Positions 34,201 through 44,041 are shown, numbered from the stretch's first letter. The stretch is DNA of 64,000 nucleotides from Exiguobacterium chiriqhucha RW-2 (GCF_000416965.1 NZ_ATCL01000022.1:62001-126000), one strand, 5' to 3'. Program-made: numbers and translations. The notes: a model not told the origin generated them from the letters alone.

Positions 34201-37200
34201 ATGCAGCAGATGAAGATCAATCCGCACTATTTGTTTGACGTATTCGTTCAATTATACCGGATGGTGTTTTTGATGGAAGTGACGCCTGAGGGATATCGGT
34301 ACGCACGCGTCAGTGAACAGGGGAAACTGGCGTCCTCGCTCCCGGACGATGTGAGTGGCTTGTATTTACATGATATGTATGCGGTCGATGTCGCCAACGA
34401 GTTAATCGTGCATTATGACGAAGTCGTCGCGACGCGCGCACCGGTCTATTTCATGTCACAAATGAATATCGAGACCAATACGGCCCGTTTCGCGTCCTCC
34501 GTTCTCATGCCGCTCGAAGATGAGGCGGGTAACGTGCGCTATGTATTAGGGCTGACGACCGATTTGTCGGAAGAGGCAGAAATGAAGTTATTGAGTAGCA
34601 TCGAGAACATCGATTATTTGACCGGGATGCCAAACTTGATGAAAGTGAAGCTCGAGCTTGAGAAGCTGTTCACGAAACAAGAAGGAGCGGAAGCGACGAG
34701 TGTCATGCGCTTGCACATCAATCGCTTTAAAATCATCTTATCTCTTCAAGGCGTGGAACAGTCCCATCGCCTGATTAAAGAAATGACGCGGCACTTATCG
34801 GACCTGTTGCCGAAAGGATCGATTATCGGACGCGTAGACGGGGAAGATTTTATCGCTGTGCTGCCCTACACCTCAATCGAGACGGCGACGATACATGGGG
34901 AACGATTGCTTGCGGCCATCGCAGCGTACACGTACCAAGTGGCCGAGACCGAGTTCGCTTTATCCGGTTGTCTCGGAATCAGCGCGGGGAGCGAGGACGC
35001 CGACCGGGTCATCATGAATGCGTCAACGGCGCTCCTCGAAGCAAGACAAGCGGGCAAGCAAATCATCAAAGTGTACGAAAAGGACGATTACGTCCAACAT
35101 TATATCGATGAGATGACGATTGAGATGGAACTCATCAAGGGACTGAAAGCAGGTGAACTGAGCGTCGTCTATCAGCCGAAAGTTGGCTGTCAGGACGGGA
35201 TGGTTCATTTTGAGGCGCTTGTGCGGTGGCATAGCGCGGCGCTCGGTAACGTCTCACCGGAAACGTTTATTAAGATTGCCGAGACGTCGCTCTTGATTGA
35301 AGACATTACCGGGTTCGTTTTCGACCGTGTCTGTCGTGACATGATGGAGCAACCGGAGCTGTTTGCAGGGCGACGTGTCGCGGTCAACGTATCCCCGGTG
35401 TTGTTTCGACAAGACTATATCAAACAGTTATTACAGGTGCTCGCGACATACGGGTTGAGACCAGAACAGTTCGAGTTTGAGATCACGGAACATACGCTCA
35501 TGCAAGAACCGCTCCTTGGCATTCAGACGGTCGACTATTTGAAAACGAAAGGCTTTCGCGTGTTGATTGACGACTTCGGCGTCAGCTACTCTTCCCTCAA
35601 TTACTTGAAGATGTTTGAGATTGACGGCATTAAAATCGACCGCTCATTCATCAGTCAATTAGATAAAGACAACGGCCTGAAAGAATATGAAATCGTCAAA
35701 TTGATTGTCTCACTCGCTAAAAAATTGAATTTAGAGGTCACGGCCGAGGGGGTCGAGACGGAAGCACAGTATCGGGTGATGGAACAGCTCGGGTGTGATG
35801 AGATTCAGGGGTATTTCTTCAGTCGTCCGCTCCCGCTGAATGATCTCCAACAGGCACTCGATGCGCTCGTCTATCAACATGCGGCGCTACGGCAACTCGA
35901 GTTGGCCACGACTTCTCCGTCGACGGTACTTGATGAACAAGAAGCTGAGCGATTGAAGACGATTCTGCGCCTTGAGATTTTAAACACTCCGCGAGAGGAG
36001 CGCTATGATCGGATTACGCGACTTGTCGCGCGCACGCTGAACATGCCGGTCGCGCTCATCTCGATTTTGACGACAGACCAACAATGGTTCAAGTCCTGTG
36101 CGGGTCCCTTGCTTGAGAGCCCACACGTGGACCGGGAATGGACGCTGTGTGATCGAGTCGTGACTGGCCAATCGTCGGTTGTCATCGAGGATGTGCAGAC
36201 GTCTGAGGCCGGGACAAACAATCCGTTGCTTGAAAACCTCGGTTTTTATGCCGGTGTTCCGCTCAGGACGCGAAGCGGACATGTCATCGGCACGCTTTGT
36301 GTGACGGACGAACGAGCTCGCACGTTTGACGAGGCAGCGTTGCAGTCGCTTGAAGATTTCGCGCGTTGGATCATGGCTGAAATCGAATTGACGGAACAGA
36401 CACGGGCCCAGGCCCAACGTCAACAGACGCTCGAGTCACTTTATGAGGTGACGGCACTTCATGAACCGTTCGGCAATAAACTAAAACGGATTCAGACGGT
36501 GCTCCGCGGCTGGATCGGCTATTCCCATGCCGTCGTCTTCTCGACGGAGTCGAAACATCGCGTCTTATCCGAGGACGGGGAAGGCAAGCTCGACTGGACG
36601 AGTGATGCCCTGCAACAACTTCATGCTTTGACGACAATCGGGCACCAAAAATTAGGTCGTGCCGAACTTGTGATCGATGGAATCGAGTTTAGCTCGATGA
36701 TCAGTCTGCCGTTGTCCAATGATGGCAAGACGTTCGGTTGGGTCGTGTTCTTGGCCGAACAGGGCAGCTTGAACGACGTCGTCGACGCAGCGACGATCAA
36801 CGAGATGACGGATACGATATTGCTCGTGACCCGGTGGATGGAGAACGAGATTCGGCGCGAACGTAAGCATCAGGAAGTCATCGAACTCATCACCCAAGAC
36901 AGTTTGACGAAACTGGCGAACCGGCACTCGTTCATGACCGACATGAGACAAAAGATGAATCGGAAGCAGTCGGTCGTGCTGTTGTTCATCGATTTGGATG
37001 ATTTTAAACAAGTAAACGATTCCTACGGTCATCTGATCGGGGACGAAGTGCTCATCGAGACGGCACGACGGATTCGCTCGTTCAGTCAAACGTATGACGG
37101 GAAGGCGTATCGCTTCGCAGGCGACGAGTTTTTAATCGTCATCGATGCGGAACGAGAAATAGTTGGAGCAGACCGATTTGAGGAGTTGAATCTTATCATT

Positions 37201-37383
37201 TCCCAGGAAATGAACGTCGGAGATGGCTTGTCCTTGCGGTTGTCGGCCAGCATAGGCGTCGCTTGTTCGAAAGACCACGCTTCGCTCGATGCGATGATTC
37301 ATCACTCGGATGCGGCGATGTACGTCGCTAAAAATTGCGGTGGGGATGGGTATTACGTGTACGACTCCCATCAAGAAAATTGA
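34201..37383 (+). CDS. Cyclic-di-GMP protein: PAS-like, degenerate GGDEF, EAL, two GAF, second GGDEF
   Basis: A 1060-residue cytoplasmic signalling protein. An N-terminal PAS-like sensor (1-130) leads to a GGDEF domain whose signature is degenerate (DGEDF, 213-217). An EAL phosphodiesterase domain follows with E338-A339-L340, DDFG and TAEGVET intact. Two GAF-like domains (about 580-730 and 740-890) precede a second GGDEF domain with AGDEF (973-977), probably active. The protein may both make and break cyclic di-GMP. The start has TGGAGGTACAGT upstream. No membrane segment is visible. The order with a cyclase after EAL is unusual. Confidence 0.88.
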   Translation: MQQMKINPHYLFDVFVQLYRMVFLMEVTPEGYRYARVSEQGKLASSLPDDVSGLYLHDMYAVDVANELIVHYDEVVATRAPVYFMSQMNIETNTARFASSVLMPLEDEAGNVRYVLGLTTDLSEEAEMKLLSSIENIDYLTGMPNLMKVKLELEKLFTKQEGAEATSVMRLHINRFKIILSLQGVEQSHRLIKEMTRHLSDLLPKGSIIGRVDGEDFIAVLPYTSIETATIHGERLLAAIAAYTYQVAETEFALSGCLGISAGSEDADRVIMNASTALLEARQAGKQIIKVYEKDDYVQHYIDEMTIEMELIKGLKAGELSVVYQPKVGCQDGMVHFEALVRWHSAALGNVSPETFIKIAETSLLIEDITGFVFDRVCRDMMEQPELFAGRRVAVNVSPVLFRQDYIKQLLQVLATYGLRPEQFEFEITEHTLMQEPLLGIQTVDYLKTKGFRVLIDDFGVSYSSLNYLKMFEIDGIKIDRSFISQLDKDNGLKEYEIVKLIVSLAKKLNLEVTAEGVETEAQYRVMEQLGCDEIQGYFFSRPLPLNDLQQALDALVYQHAALRQLELATTSPSTVLDEQEAERLKTILRLEILNTPREERYDRITRLVARTLNMPVALISILTTDQQWFKSCAGPLLESPHVDREWTLCDRVVTGQSSVVIEDVQTSEAGTNNPLLENLGFYAGVPLRTRSGHVIGTLCVTDERARTFDEAALQSLEDFARWIMAEIELTEQTRAQAQRQQTLESLYEVTALHEPFGNKLKRIQTVLRGWIGYSHAVVFSTESKHRVLSEDGEGKLDWTSDALQQLHALTTIGHQKLGRAELVIDGIEFSSMISLPLSNDGKTFGWVVFLAEQGSLNDVVDAATINEMTDTILLVTRWMENEIRRERKHQEVIELITQDSLTKLANRHSFMTDMRQKMNRKQSVVLLFIDLDDFKQVNDSYGHLIGDEVLIETARRIRSFSQTYDGKAYRFAGDEFLIVIDAEREIVGADRFEELNLIISQEMNVGDGLSLRLSASIGVACSKDHASLDAMIHHSDAAMYVAKNCGGDGYYVYDSHQEN

Positions 37384-37397
37384 TACGGAGGTATCAT

Positions 37398-38156
37398 ATG
37401 AGCAAATTATGGCTGATTGAAGGATTACCAGGGAGCGGGAAGACGACGTTCGCGAAAACACTCGCTGCGACACCAGGCTATACGTTTTATTCGGAAATCG
37501 ATGCGTCACATCCGGTCGATGTTCATGACGTCTATTGGGTCGAAGCAGACGGTATGACGGAAGGCGAGGTCATCGATCAAGATGGGACAGGTCGATTCAT
37601 ACGATACCGTCCGAACGAACGTCGTTCTGGAGTCGACGTCTATGAGCTGCCGTTCGATATACATGTTGAACTGATGGTCGGCCGTTGGCGTCGTTTCGTG
37701 GAGCGGGTCAAAGGAGAGGACGGTACGTACGTATTCGAATGTGCCTTCCTGCAAAATCCGTACACAATCGGCATGGTGGCCCAAGACGTCCCGAACGAGC
37801 AGATTGAAGCCTACATCGAGACGGTGGCAGATTTACTGGCCCCGCTCGACCCGACCGTCGTCTATTTAGAGACGGTCGACGTTCCGACCGTGTTTCGCGA
37901 TGTCTATGCGGAACGGCCGACAGAGTGGCAACGTGGTTTCGTCGAGTATTACACGACTCGCGCTTACGCTCAGGCAAACGGATTGGGCGGGATTGAAGGG
38001 ACGATTCAACTGTTGAAAGACCGGCAACGGCGTGAATTGAGCTTGTTAGAGCGTTTGCCGGTCCGGACGATTCGCCTCGTCAATGACGAACGGGGGGCGT
38101 TCGAAGCGTTCGACGCATTACGGAGTAGAGAGGAGGCCGATCATGCAGACACTTAA
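37398..38156 (+). CDS. P-loop NTPase, kinase-like, function unknown
   Basis: A 252-residue protein with Walker A GLPGSGKTT at residues 8-16 and a downstream YVFECAFLQNP segment where Walker B is expected. It looks like a small-molecule kinase or ATPase, but no family is recognised. ATG at 37398 follows GGAGGTATCAT. It starts 14 bp after the cyclic-di-GMP gene and overlaps the following MBL gene by 14 bp, so an operon running into MBL and GNAT genes is likely. Confidence 0.75.
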   Translation: MSKLWLIEGLPGSGKTTFAKTLAATPGYTFYSEIDASHPVDVHDVYWVEADGMTEGEVIDQDGTGRFIRYRPNERRSGVDVYELPFDIHVELMVGRWRRFVERVKGEDGTYVFECAFLQNPYTIGMVAQDVPNEQIEAYIETVADLLAPLDPTVVYLETVDVPTVFRDVYAERPTEWQRGFVEYYTTRAYAQANGLGGIEGTIQLLKDRQRRELSLLERLPVRTIRLVNDERGAFEAFDALRSREEADHADT

Positions 38157-39003
38157 GCAGCATTCGGACAGATTTTGGTATATGGACCCGGTCGCGGAGA
38201 CCGACCGTCCCATCTTAGGGGCCGTCGTCGGCGACACCCATACGCTCATGATTGATGCGGGGAACTCTGAGGCGCACACGAATTTGTTTCTAGACGCCTT
38301 GACCGAGCGGGGCATCAAACGACCGTCAATCGTCACGTTGACGCATTGGCATTGGGATCATATCTTTGGATTGTCGGCGCTGACCGACATTGTCTCCGTC
38401 GCAAGCACGGCGACAAAAGCCGGGATGGAACGGTTGCTGCCCTATGCGTGGGACGATGCTTCCTTAGCCGACCGGGTCGAAGACGGACGCGAGATTGCGT
38501 TTTGTGCGGAAGCAATCAAACTCGAATATGGTGCGGAGCGGTCGATGCGCGTCGTCTTACCGACGCTGACGTTCGATGATACGCTCACCCTCGACCTCGG
38601 CGGGGTACACGTCATTCTGAAGCACGTTGGTGGAGATCACGCTGCTGATGCGGTCGTAGCTTACGTGCCAGAGGAAAAGGTGCTGTTTTTAGGGGATGCC
38701 CTCTATGCGAACTTGTACGCGCCGTCTTGGAGGATGACCCCGACCCGGACATTGCGTCTTTTAGATGTACTCGATCAGTTCGAGGCCGAGGCGTACGTCT
38801 GGTCGCATGGCCAAGTCGTGACCCGTCCCGAATATGAGAAAGACCGAGACATTTTACGCCATTTGGCCCGAATCACTCTCGATTTCCCAGGAAATAAAGA
38901 GGCGATAACCGCTCAATACGAACGTCTGACAGGTCGGACCGTCGACGAAGAAGCACAAGAGCTGATTTCGTTCTTCGTGAACGGTTCGAGCGAGGAAGCG
39001 TGA
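38143..39003 (+). CDS. MBL-fold metallohydrolase
   Basis: A 286-residue zinc hydrolase. The signature HWHWDH (a variant of HxHxDH) is in SIVTLTHWHWDHIFG, followed by a metal His in HVGGDHAADA and the Asp of LFLGDALY, with a final HGQ. Substrate unknown. The start is set by GAGAGGAGGCC; it overlaps the P-loop gene by 14 bp and the GNAT gene by 1 bp. Confidence 0.88.
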   Translation: MQTLKQHSDRFWYMDPVAETDRPILGAVVGDTHTLMIDAGNSEAHTNLFLDALTERGIKRPSIVTLTHWHWDHIFGLSALTDIVSVASTATKAGMERLLPYAWDDASLADRVEDGREIAFCAEAIKLEYGAERSMRVVLPTLTFDDTLTLDLGGVHVILKHVGGDHAADAVVAYVPEEKVLFLGDALYANLYAPSWRMTPTRTLRLLDVLDQFEAEAYVWSHGQVVTRPEYEKDRDILRHLARITLDFPGNKEAITAQYERLTGRTVDEEAQELISFFVNGSSEEA

Positions 39004-39440
39004 TGGACATCAAACGAATTCATGATGAGGACGAAGCGTTTCAACAATTTTTGACGAGTCGATTGCGGATATTCAATGACGCTCATTCGGTACACCATCG
39101 CGAGATCCGCAACGCCGACGTCCCGGTCGTTCAGTTGAAAGTGGAACAGGACGGGGACGTGATCGCTGGGTTGTTCGGGAGCGTCTATTGGGGCTGGTTC
39201 GACTTGGACCGACTCTGGGTCGCGTCAGAACATGCGGGGACCGGCCTAGGGAGCCGTCTGCTCGAGGAAGGGGAACGGTTGGCCCACGAACTCGGGGCGA
39301 CGCGCGTCAAGTTGACGACGTTCTCGTTTCAAGCGAAAACGTTTTACGAGCGCTTCGGCTATCAAGTCGCCGGCGTGCTCCATGATTATCCGCCGGGATC
39401 GGACTACTATATGATGACGAAGCAACTGACAACTGATTGA
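39003..39440 (+). CDS. GNAT family N-acetyltransferase
   Basis: A 145-residue acetyltransferase with the acetyl-CoA loop HAGTGLGSRLLEEGERLA and the C-terminal KTFYERFGYQVAGVL strand. The substrate is unknown. ATG at 39003 overlaps the MBL stop (TGATG), implying coupled translation; GAGGAAG is the ribosome binding site. Confidence 0.9.
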   Translation: MDIKRIHDEDEAFQQFLTSRLRIFNDAHSVHHREIRNADVPVVQLKVEQDGDVIAGLFGSVYWGWFDLDRLWVASEHAGTGLGSRLLEEGERLAHELGATRVKLTTFSFQAKTFYERFGYQVAGVLHDYPPGSDYYMMTKQLTTD

Positions 39441-39472
39441 AAAAAGGCGACTCGCGCGAGTCGCCTTTTTTC
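39441..39472. terminator. Bidirectional terminator, GNAT and guaC
   Basis: A near-perfect palindrome AAAAAAGGCGACTCG/CGAGTCGCCTTTTTT between convergent genes. Confidence 0.92.
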
Positions 39473-40454
39473 AATATACTTTATCCCCGTTAAAGATTGA
39501 GTTTTTCACCATGACGTAATCGACGGTGCGCAATGCATCGAGATTGTCCCCACCCGAGTAAGAGATGGCCGATTGGAGGTCTTGCTCCATCTCGGTCAAC
39601 GTGTCCTGGAGCGCCCCTTTATGCTCAACGAACACTTTCTTGCCTTCGACGTTTTTCCGTTCCCCTTTTTGGAATTCAGAAGCCGACCCGAAGTATTCTT
39701 TGAGCAACTTCCCGTCCTGTTCGAACGTCTCACCCGGAGACTCGTCGTGTCCGGCAAACAGCGAACCGATCATGACCATCGATGCCCCGAAGCGAATCGA
39801 TTTGGCGATGTCGCCATGTGTCCGGATGCCCCCATCCGCGATAATCGGTTTTGTCGCCGCCTTGGCACACCAACGGAGCGCGGCGAGTTGCCACCCGCCC
39901 GTGCCGAAGCCCGTCTTGATTTTTGTGATACATACTTTCCCTGGCCCGATGCCGACCTTCGTCGCATCTGCCCCGGCATGTTCGAGTTCTCGGACCGCTT
40001 CTGGTGTCCCGACGTTACCAGCGATCACGAACGAGCTTGGAAGATGGTGTTTGATATGTTGAATCATCCGGATGACCGCATTCGAGTGGCCATGCGCGAT
40101 ATCAATCGTAATGAATTCCGGCGTATGTCCGGCTTCCGCGAGCATCTCGACGAAACGATATTCGTCCTCTTTCACACCGACGCTAATCGATGCATACAAG
40201 CCACGCCCATGCATGTCCTCGATGAATTGGAGTCGCGTCTCTGGGTTGAAGCGATGCATGATATAGAAATAGCCGTTCTCGGCAAGCGACCGAGCGACGT
40301 TCTCATCGATGATGGTCTGCATATTGGCTGGAACGACCGGCAGACGGAACGTGAAGCCGCCGAGCGTCACGCTCGCATCACATTCAGATCTGCTGTCGAC
40401 GACACATTTTGCGGGAATTAATTGAATATCTTCATAATCAAATACTTTATCCAT
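39471..40454 (-). CDS. guaC: GMP reductase
   Basis: A 327-residue enzyme that deaminates GMP to IMP with NADPH. The active-site Cys loop [15 protein letters not shown], the phosphate-binding [11 protein letters not shown] and the N-terminal [13 protein letters not shown] identify the Firmicute GuaC type rather than IMP dehydrogenase, and no CBS domains are present. The start follows GGGGTGTGAC. A PurBox-like sequence lies just upstream. Confidence 0.95.
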   Translation of the reverse strand: MDKVFDYEDIQLIPAKCVVDSRSECDASVTLGGFTFRLPVVPANMQTIIDENVARSLAENGYFYIMHRFNPETRLQFIEDMHGRGLYASISVGVKEDEYRFVEMLAEAGHTPEFITIDIAHGHSNAVIRMIQHIKHHLPSSFVIAGNVGTPEAVRELEHAGADATKVGIGPGKVCITKIKTGFGTGGWQLAALRWCAKAATKPIIADGGIRTHGDIAKSIRFGASMVMIGSLFAGHDESPGETFEQDGKLLKEYFGSASEFQKGERKNVEGKKVFVEHKGALQDTLTEMEQDLQSAISYSGGDNLDALRTVDYVMVKNSIFNGDKVY

Positions 40455-40468
40455 GTTGTCACACCCCT

Positions 40469-40547
40469 ATTTACGAACAATTTGGTTTGTTGAATGATAA
40501 ATACTTCGCCCATTCGGTAATGTAACGTAAATTAGAGCATATGTCAA
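40469..40547 (-). promoter_or_regulatory. Promoter and PurBox-like site of guaC
   Basis: Minus-strand TTGACA (40542-40547), 17 bp, TACATT (40519-40524). Downstream, ATTTACGAACAAT (40469-40481) matches the PurR box AWWWCCGAACWWT at 12 of 13; a convincing second box is not seen. It also forms an AACAA/TTGTT inverted repeat. Confidence 0.55.
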
Positions 40548-40629
40548 AGGGATATGGCGATAAAAGGCAAAAATTCTGGATGATTGCTGGTTAATCATCT
40601 CTAATGTTCGTGTTTAGGTGCTTTTTCTA

Positions 40630-40645
40630 TGTTTCACGTGAAAAA
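40630..40645. other. parS-like ParB (Spo0J) binding site
   Basis: TGTTTCACGTGAAAAA matches the chromosomal parS consensus TGTTnCACGTGAAACA at every fixed position but one (A for C at position 15); its 12-bp core TTTCACGTGAAA is a perfect palindrome. It lies between guaC and the diguanylate cyclase gene, overlapping the T run of the latter's terminator. Confidence 0.75.
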
Positions 40646-40670
40646 AAAGACCGCTTAGGAGCGGTCTTCA
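40641..40670 (-). terminator. Terminator of the diguanylate cyclase gene
   Basis: Minus-strand AAGACCGCT-CCTA-AGCGGTCTT followed by eight Ts, which merge into the parS-like site. Confidence 0.88.
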
Positions 40671-42712
40671 AACAAAGCGTATTGATTGCGGCCGTTAGCT
40701 TTCGCCTGATATAAGGCCAAGTCGGCTCGTTTGAGCAACAGTTTTGTCGACATGCCCGGTCGGTACGGGGCCACGCCGACGCTAGAGGTCGTAACGAACG
40801 AATGGTCTTCAATCTGCCACGGGCGCTGAAGAGCGGTCACGAGTTTTTCGGCCACGCGTTTTGGCGCGTCAGCTTCCGTGTAGCGGATGAGTACCGAGAA
40901 TTCGTCACCGCCAAAGCGGGCGACCACATCTTGATTTCGCAATACGTCGGTCAAACGAGTGGAGAATTGGCGCAACAACTCGTCGCCAATGTCATGGCCG
41001 AGCGTGTCGTTGATTTGTTTGAAACAATCGATATCGAGCGACAGGATGGCGAGTGACTCGTCTTCTTCCTCGAACCGGGCCAACGTCTCTTCTAAATAGG
41101 CGAGGAAATAGCGCCGATTCGGTAAGTCGGTCAACGTATCATGGTAAGCCAAATGCTTGAGCTGTTTTTCAAGCACTTTTCGCTTCATGATTTCACGCGT
41201 GACGGTCAAATAGTGAAGCAGTTGCCCCGTATCGTCATAAATCGCTTGAATCTTCGTTTCGAGCCAAATCCAACGACCATCTTGATGCAGATGACGGAAT
41301 TCGAGGGTGAGCGGCTCGCTCGTCGCTGTCATCGTCCGGAGTTGTTGTCTCGCCGGTTCGACGTCATTCGGATGGATGAAGTCGAGCGTGTTCTTGCCCT
41401 CGTAGAACGACGGGGCATATCCGAGCACGGTTTGATGGGACGGCGAAGCGTAGCGGACTTGACCGTCACGCTCGAGGATACAGACAAGGTCGCTCATATT
41501 CTCTGTGATCAGACGATATTGCGTCTCGCTCTGGTGCAGGGCACGCTCCATCTCACGTTTCTCGGTCACGTCACGCAATAAGGTCATGACGGCGGTCGTT
41601 CCTTCGTAATCAATTAACAGGCTGCCGATGTCCATATGCAGTTTTCGACCGGCCGGCGTGACGAGCACGATCTCTGTATCTTGGACCGGATCGCCTTGGC
41701 GCAACGCCTGAAGGCGTGCCTTGGTCGTCTCATGATATTCCGTGGCGACGAACGTGAAAATCGATTCGCTCTCGATGTACGTCTCGCCAATCGTTTCTAG
41801 CGCCAAGGCGTTGGCGTATAGAATCACGCCGTCTTTATGAACGATGATCCCTTCAGGAATCGTCTCAATCAATTGGCGATACCTTCGCTCGCTCTCCTGA
41901 GTCGCCCGTTCGGCATTCTTCTCCGGGGTGTGGTCGATAATGATGGCGAACAGTCCCGTGATATGCCCCCCGACTTCAATCGGAATATTCAAGATGGCCA
42001 AATCGAGCCAGTTGCCCGTCTTTTGCGGAGCGGTCATGCCGTATTTGTGCGGCGTGCCAGACAAGGCAGAGCGGAGACCCTCATCGACAAGGGCCCGTTC
42101 TGACTCGGGCAACCATGACAAAAAAGACTCCCCCAACAAATCGGCTTCCTCGTAACCGGTAATCTGTGTGACGGCAGGATTGACCGATTGGACGCGAAAC
42201 GCATCGTCGAGAACGAAGATTCCGTGCGGTGAATAGCGTTGGAGCGATTCGTGCTGATCTTTCAAGATAGACAACTCGAGTTCACGACGTTTCCGTTCCG
42301 TCACTTCCCGGACGACCGAGATGACGTGCGTGCAGGCACCCGCCTCATCGAAGACCGGCGTCACCTCGGACTCGTAGTAATAAACGGGTAAGTGAATCTC
42401 GTGTGAGACGACTGCTGTCGTATAAGATGGTTCGGCCAGGCGATAGTCCTCGAAGACGAGACTCTTTCGTTCTCGTACCGCCTCGTCATAATGGCGCGTG
42501 ACGAGAGCGGCCGTCTCGGGTGGTACCATGTCCTCGACACGTTTCCCGATATCGGCCTCTGTCCAGCCGATCGCCTGTCTTCCCGGTTCGTTTACAAATA
42601 CGTAGCGATAAGTTGAACCGTCCACTTCCATGAAGAAGACAAAATCAGAGATTTTGTCGAACGTACGGAGCAGGACGGAGGAATAGTGTTGGATGGTCTG
42701 GTCGGCGTGCAT
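40655..42712 (-). CDS. Multi-PAS diguanylate cyclase
   Basis: A 685-residue sensor cyclase: four PAS domains in a row (about 10-125, 130-250, 265-380, 390-510, each ending in a PAC-like VTERKR/TPEKN/VTEKRE/REIMKRK), then a GGDEF domain with intact GGDEF at 601-605 and the preceding LTDLPNRRYF. It should make cyclic di-GMP in response to cytosolic signals; no membrane helix or EAL domain is present. The second of two adjacent ATGs (42712) is preferred, 5 bp after GAGGG. Confidence 0.9.
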   Translation of the reverse strand: MHADQTIQHYSSVLLRTFDKISDFVFFMEVDGSTYRYVFVNEPGRQAIGWTEADIGKRVEDMVPPETAALVTRHYDEAVRERKSLVFEDYRLAEPSYTTAVVSHEIHLPVYYYESEVTPVFDEAGACTHVISVVREVTERKRRELELSILKDQHESLQRYSPHGIFVLDDAFRVQSVNPAVTQITGYEEADLLGESFLSWLPESERALVDEGLRSALSGTPHKYGMTAPQKTGNWLDLAILNIPIEVGGHITGLFAIIIDHTPEKNAERATQESERRYRQLIETIPEGIIVHKDGVILYANALALETIGETYIESESIFTFVATEYHETTKARLQALRQGDPVQDTEIVLVTPAGRKLHMDIGSLLIDYEGTTAVMTLLRDVTEKREMERALHQSETQYRLITENMSDLVCILERDGQVRYASPSHQTVLGYAPSFYEGKNTLDFIHPNDVEPARQQLRTMTATSEPLTLEFRHLHQDGRWIWLETKIQAIYDDTGQLLHYLTVTREIMKRKVLEKQLKHLAYHDTLTDLPNRRYFLAYLEETLARFEEEDESLAILSLDIDCFKQINDTLGHDIGDELLRQFSTRLTDVLRNQDVVARFGGDEFSVLIRYTEADAPKRVAEKLVTALQRPWQIEDHSFVTTSSVGVAPYRPGMSTKLLLKRADLALYQAKANGRNQYALFEDRS

Positions 42713-42795
42713 CATGTCCCTCATTTCAATCAAAAACTTTTCGGCGCGTCATTCTCATATTACCGTAAGTTGTGACAAAATGTGTGAACATTCAA

Positions 42796-42826
42796 AAAAA
42801 GACAGGACGATGAAAAGTCCTGTCAG
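42796..42826 (-). terminator. Terminator of the first MFS gene
   Basis: Minus-strand GACAGGAC pairs with GTCCTGTC, then seven Ts. Confidence 0.85.
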
Positions 42827-44007
42827 GCAGCTTGTTTCATTTCGGTCCGCTCGCGGCGGCCGTTCATCAAGTAATAGAGGAACACGGTAAAGAAGACGAC
42901 ACCGGCAAGTAACAGATACAGTGTCGAGAAACCGGTCAACGGAATGAGCAAGCCGATAAAGTAAGGGCCGAACCCGAGTCCTGCGTCGAGGGCGATAAAG
43001 AACGTCGACGTGGCCATGCCCATCCGATGAGGGTCCGCCGCTTTCACGGCGATTGCCTGCGTACCGGACTGGATATTCCCGAAGCCGAGACCAATCAGCG
43101 CCCCGGCGAGTAACAGCATGACGGCGTTGTTCGCCTGGCTCAAGACGAGCATCCCGACGGCAAAGAGAACGATGGCCGGGTACATGACGATATTGGCGCC
43201 GCGCGCGTCCATCAGACGACCGGTGATCGGCCGTGAGATGAGGACGGCGATGGAGTAGACGAGGAAGAAAATACTCGCCGCTTCGACGAGGTCAAGCTCG
43301 CTTGCGTAAAAATTGATATAGGACAACACGCTCGAGTAGCTGAGAGCGGCGACGCCGATGATGAGCGCGATTGGTAACGCCTTCGGCTCGACGAATGCAC
43401 TGAGCGAAAGCCCCCGGACGACTTGCGGGTTGTCAGATTCGGGCACCGTCACGAATAAGGCGCTACCGAGACTGATGAGACCGATGACGAAACAGGCGAG
43501 AAAGATGACCGAGAAGCTCGTGTATTGGCTCATCATCAAGCCGACGAACGGTCCGATGGCAGTGGCGAGCGTCGAACTCATGCTGTAGTAGCCGATGCCT
43601 TCGCCTTTTCGAGAGCCGGGAATGACTTGGGCGACAATCGTTCCGGTCGCCGTGCTCGACAGTCCCATCCCGAGACCGTGGACAAAGCGCGTAAACAGTA
43701 AGAAGCCGATGCCAAAGTCGAGGAAATAGAGCAAAATCGTAGCCGTGAAGAACGTCAGGCCGATCAGGAGCGTCTTGCGACGTCCAATCGAGTCGATCAA
43801 GCGCCCGATAAAGAGTCTCCCGACGAGGGTCCCGATAATGAAAATACCGGTAACAAGGCCGGCCTCGCTCGTCGAAGCCCCATATGCTGAGACGGCGTGG
43901 ACGCCAATCGTCACCATCAATAAGAAAAAGATGAGTGTTAAGAAGAAGTTGACGAGAGAGATGATGAGGAAATCTTTCGTCCATAGTTTTTGTGCGGTCA
44001 GTTGCAT
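42823..44007 (-). CDS. MFS transporter
   Basis: A 394-residue 12-helix major facilitator. The cytoplasmic loop motif GRLFIGRLIDSIGRRKTLLIG after helix 2 and the equivalent RPITGRLMDARG in the second half are clear. It resembles proton-driven multidrug or sugar efflux proteins; substrate unknown. AAGGAGG precedes the ATG. A second, unrelated-looking MFS gene lies directly upstream in the same orientation. Confidence 0.88.
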   Translation of the reverse strand: MQLTAQKLWTKDFLIISLVNFFLTLIFFLLMVTIGVHAVSAYGASTSEAGLVTGIFIIGTLVGRLFIGRLIDSIGRRKTLLIGLTFFTATILLYFLDFGIGFLLFTRFVHGLGMGLSSTATGTIVAQVIPGSRKGEGIGYYSMSSTLATAIGPFVGLMMSQYTSFSVIFLACFVIGLISLGSALFVTVPESDNPQVVRGLSLSAFVEPKALPIALIIGVAALSYSSVLSYINFYASELDLVEAASIFFLVYSIAVLISRPITGRLMDARGANIVMYPAIVLFAVGMLVLSQANNAVMLLLAGALIGLGFGNIQSGTQAIAVKAADPHRMGMATSTFFIALDAGLGFGPYFIGLLIPLTGFSTLYLLLAGVVFFTVFLYYLMNGRRERTEMKQAA

Positions 44008-44041
44008 CTGCAGCCCGCCTCCTTATCCGTTTGATTCTAAA

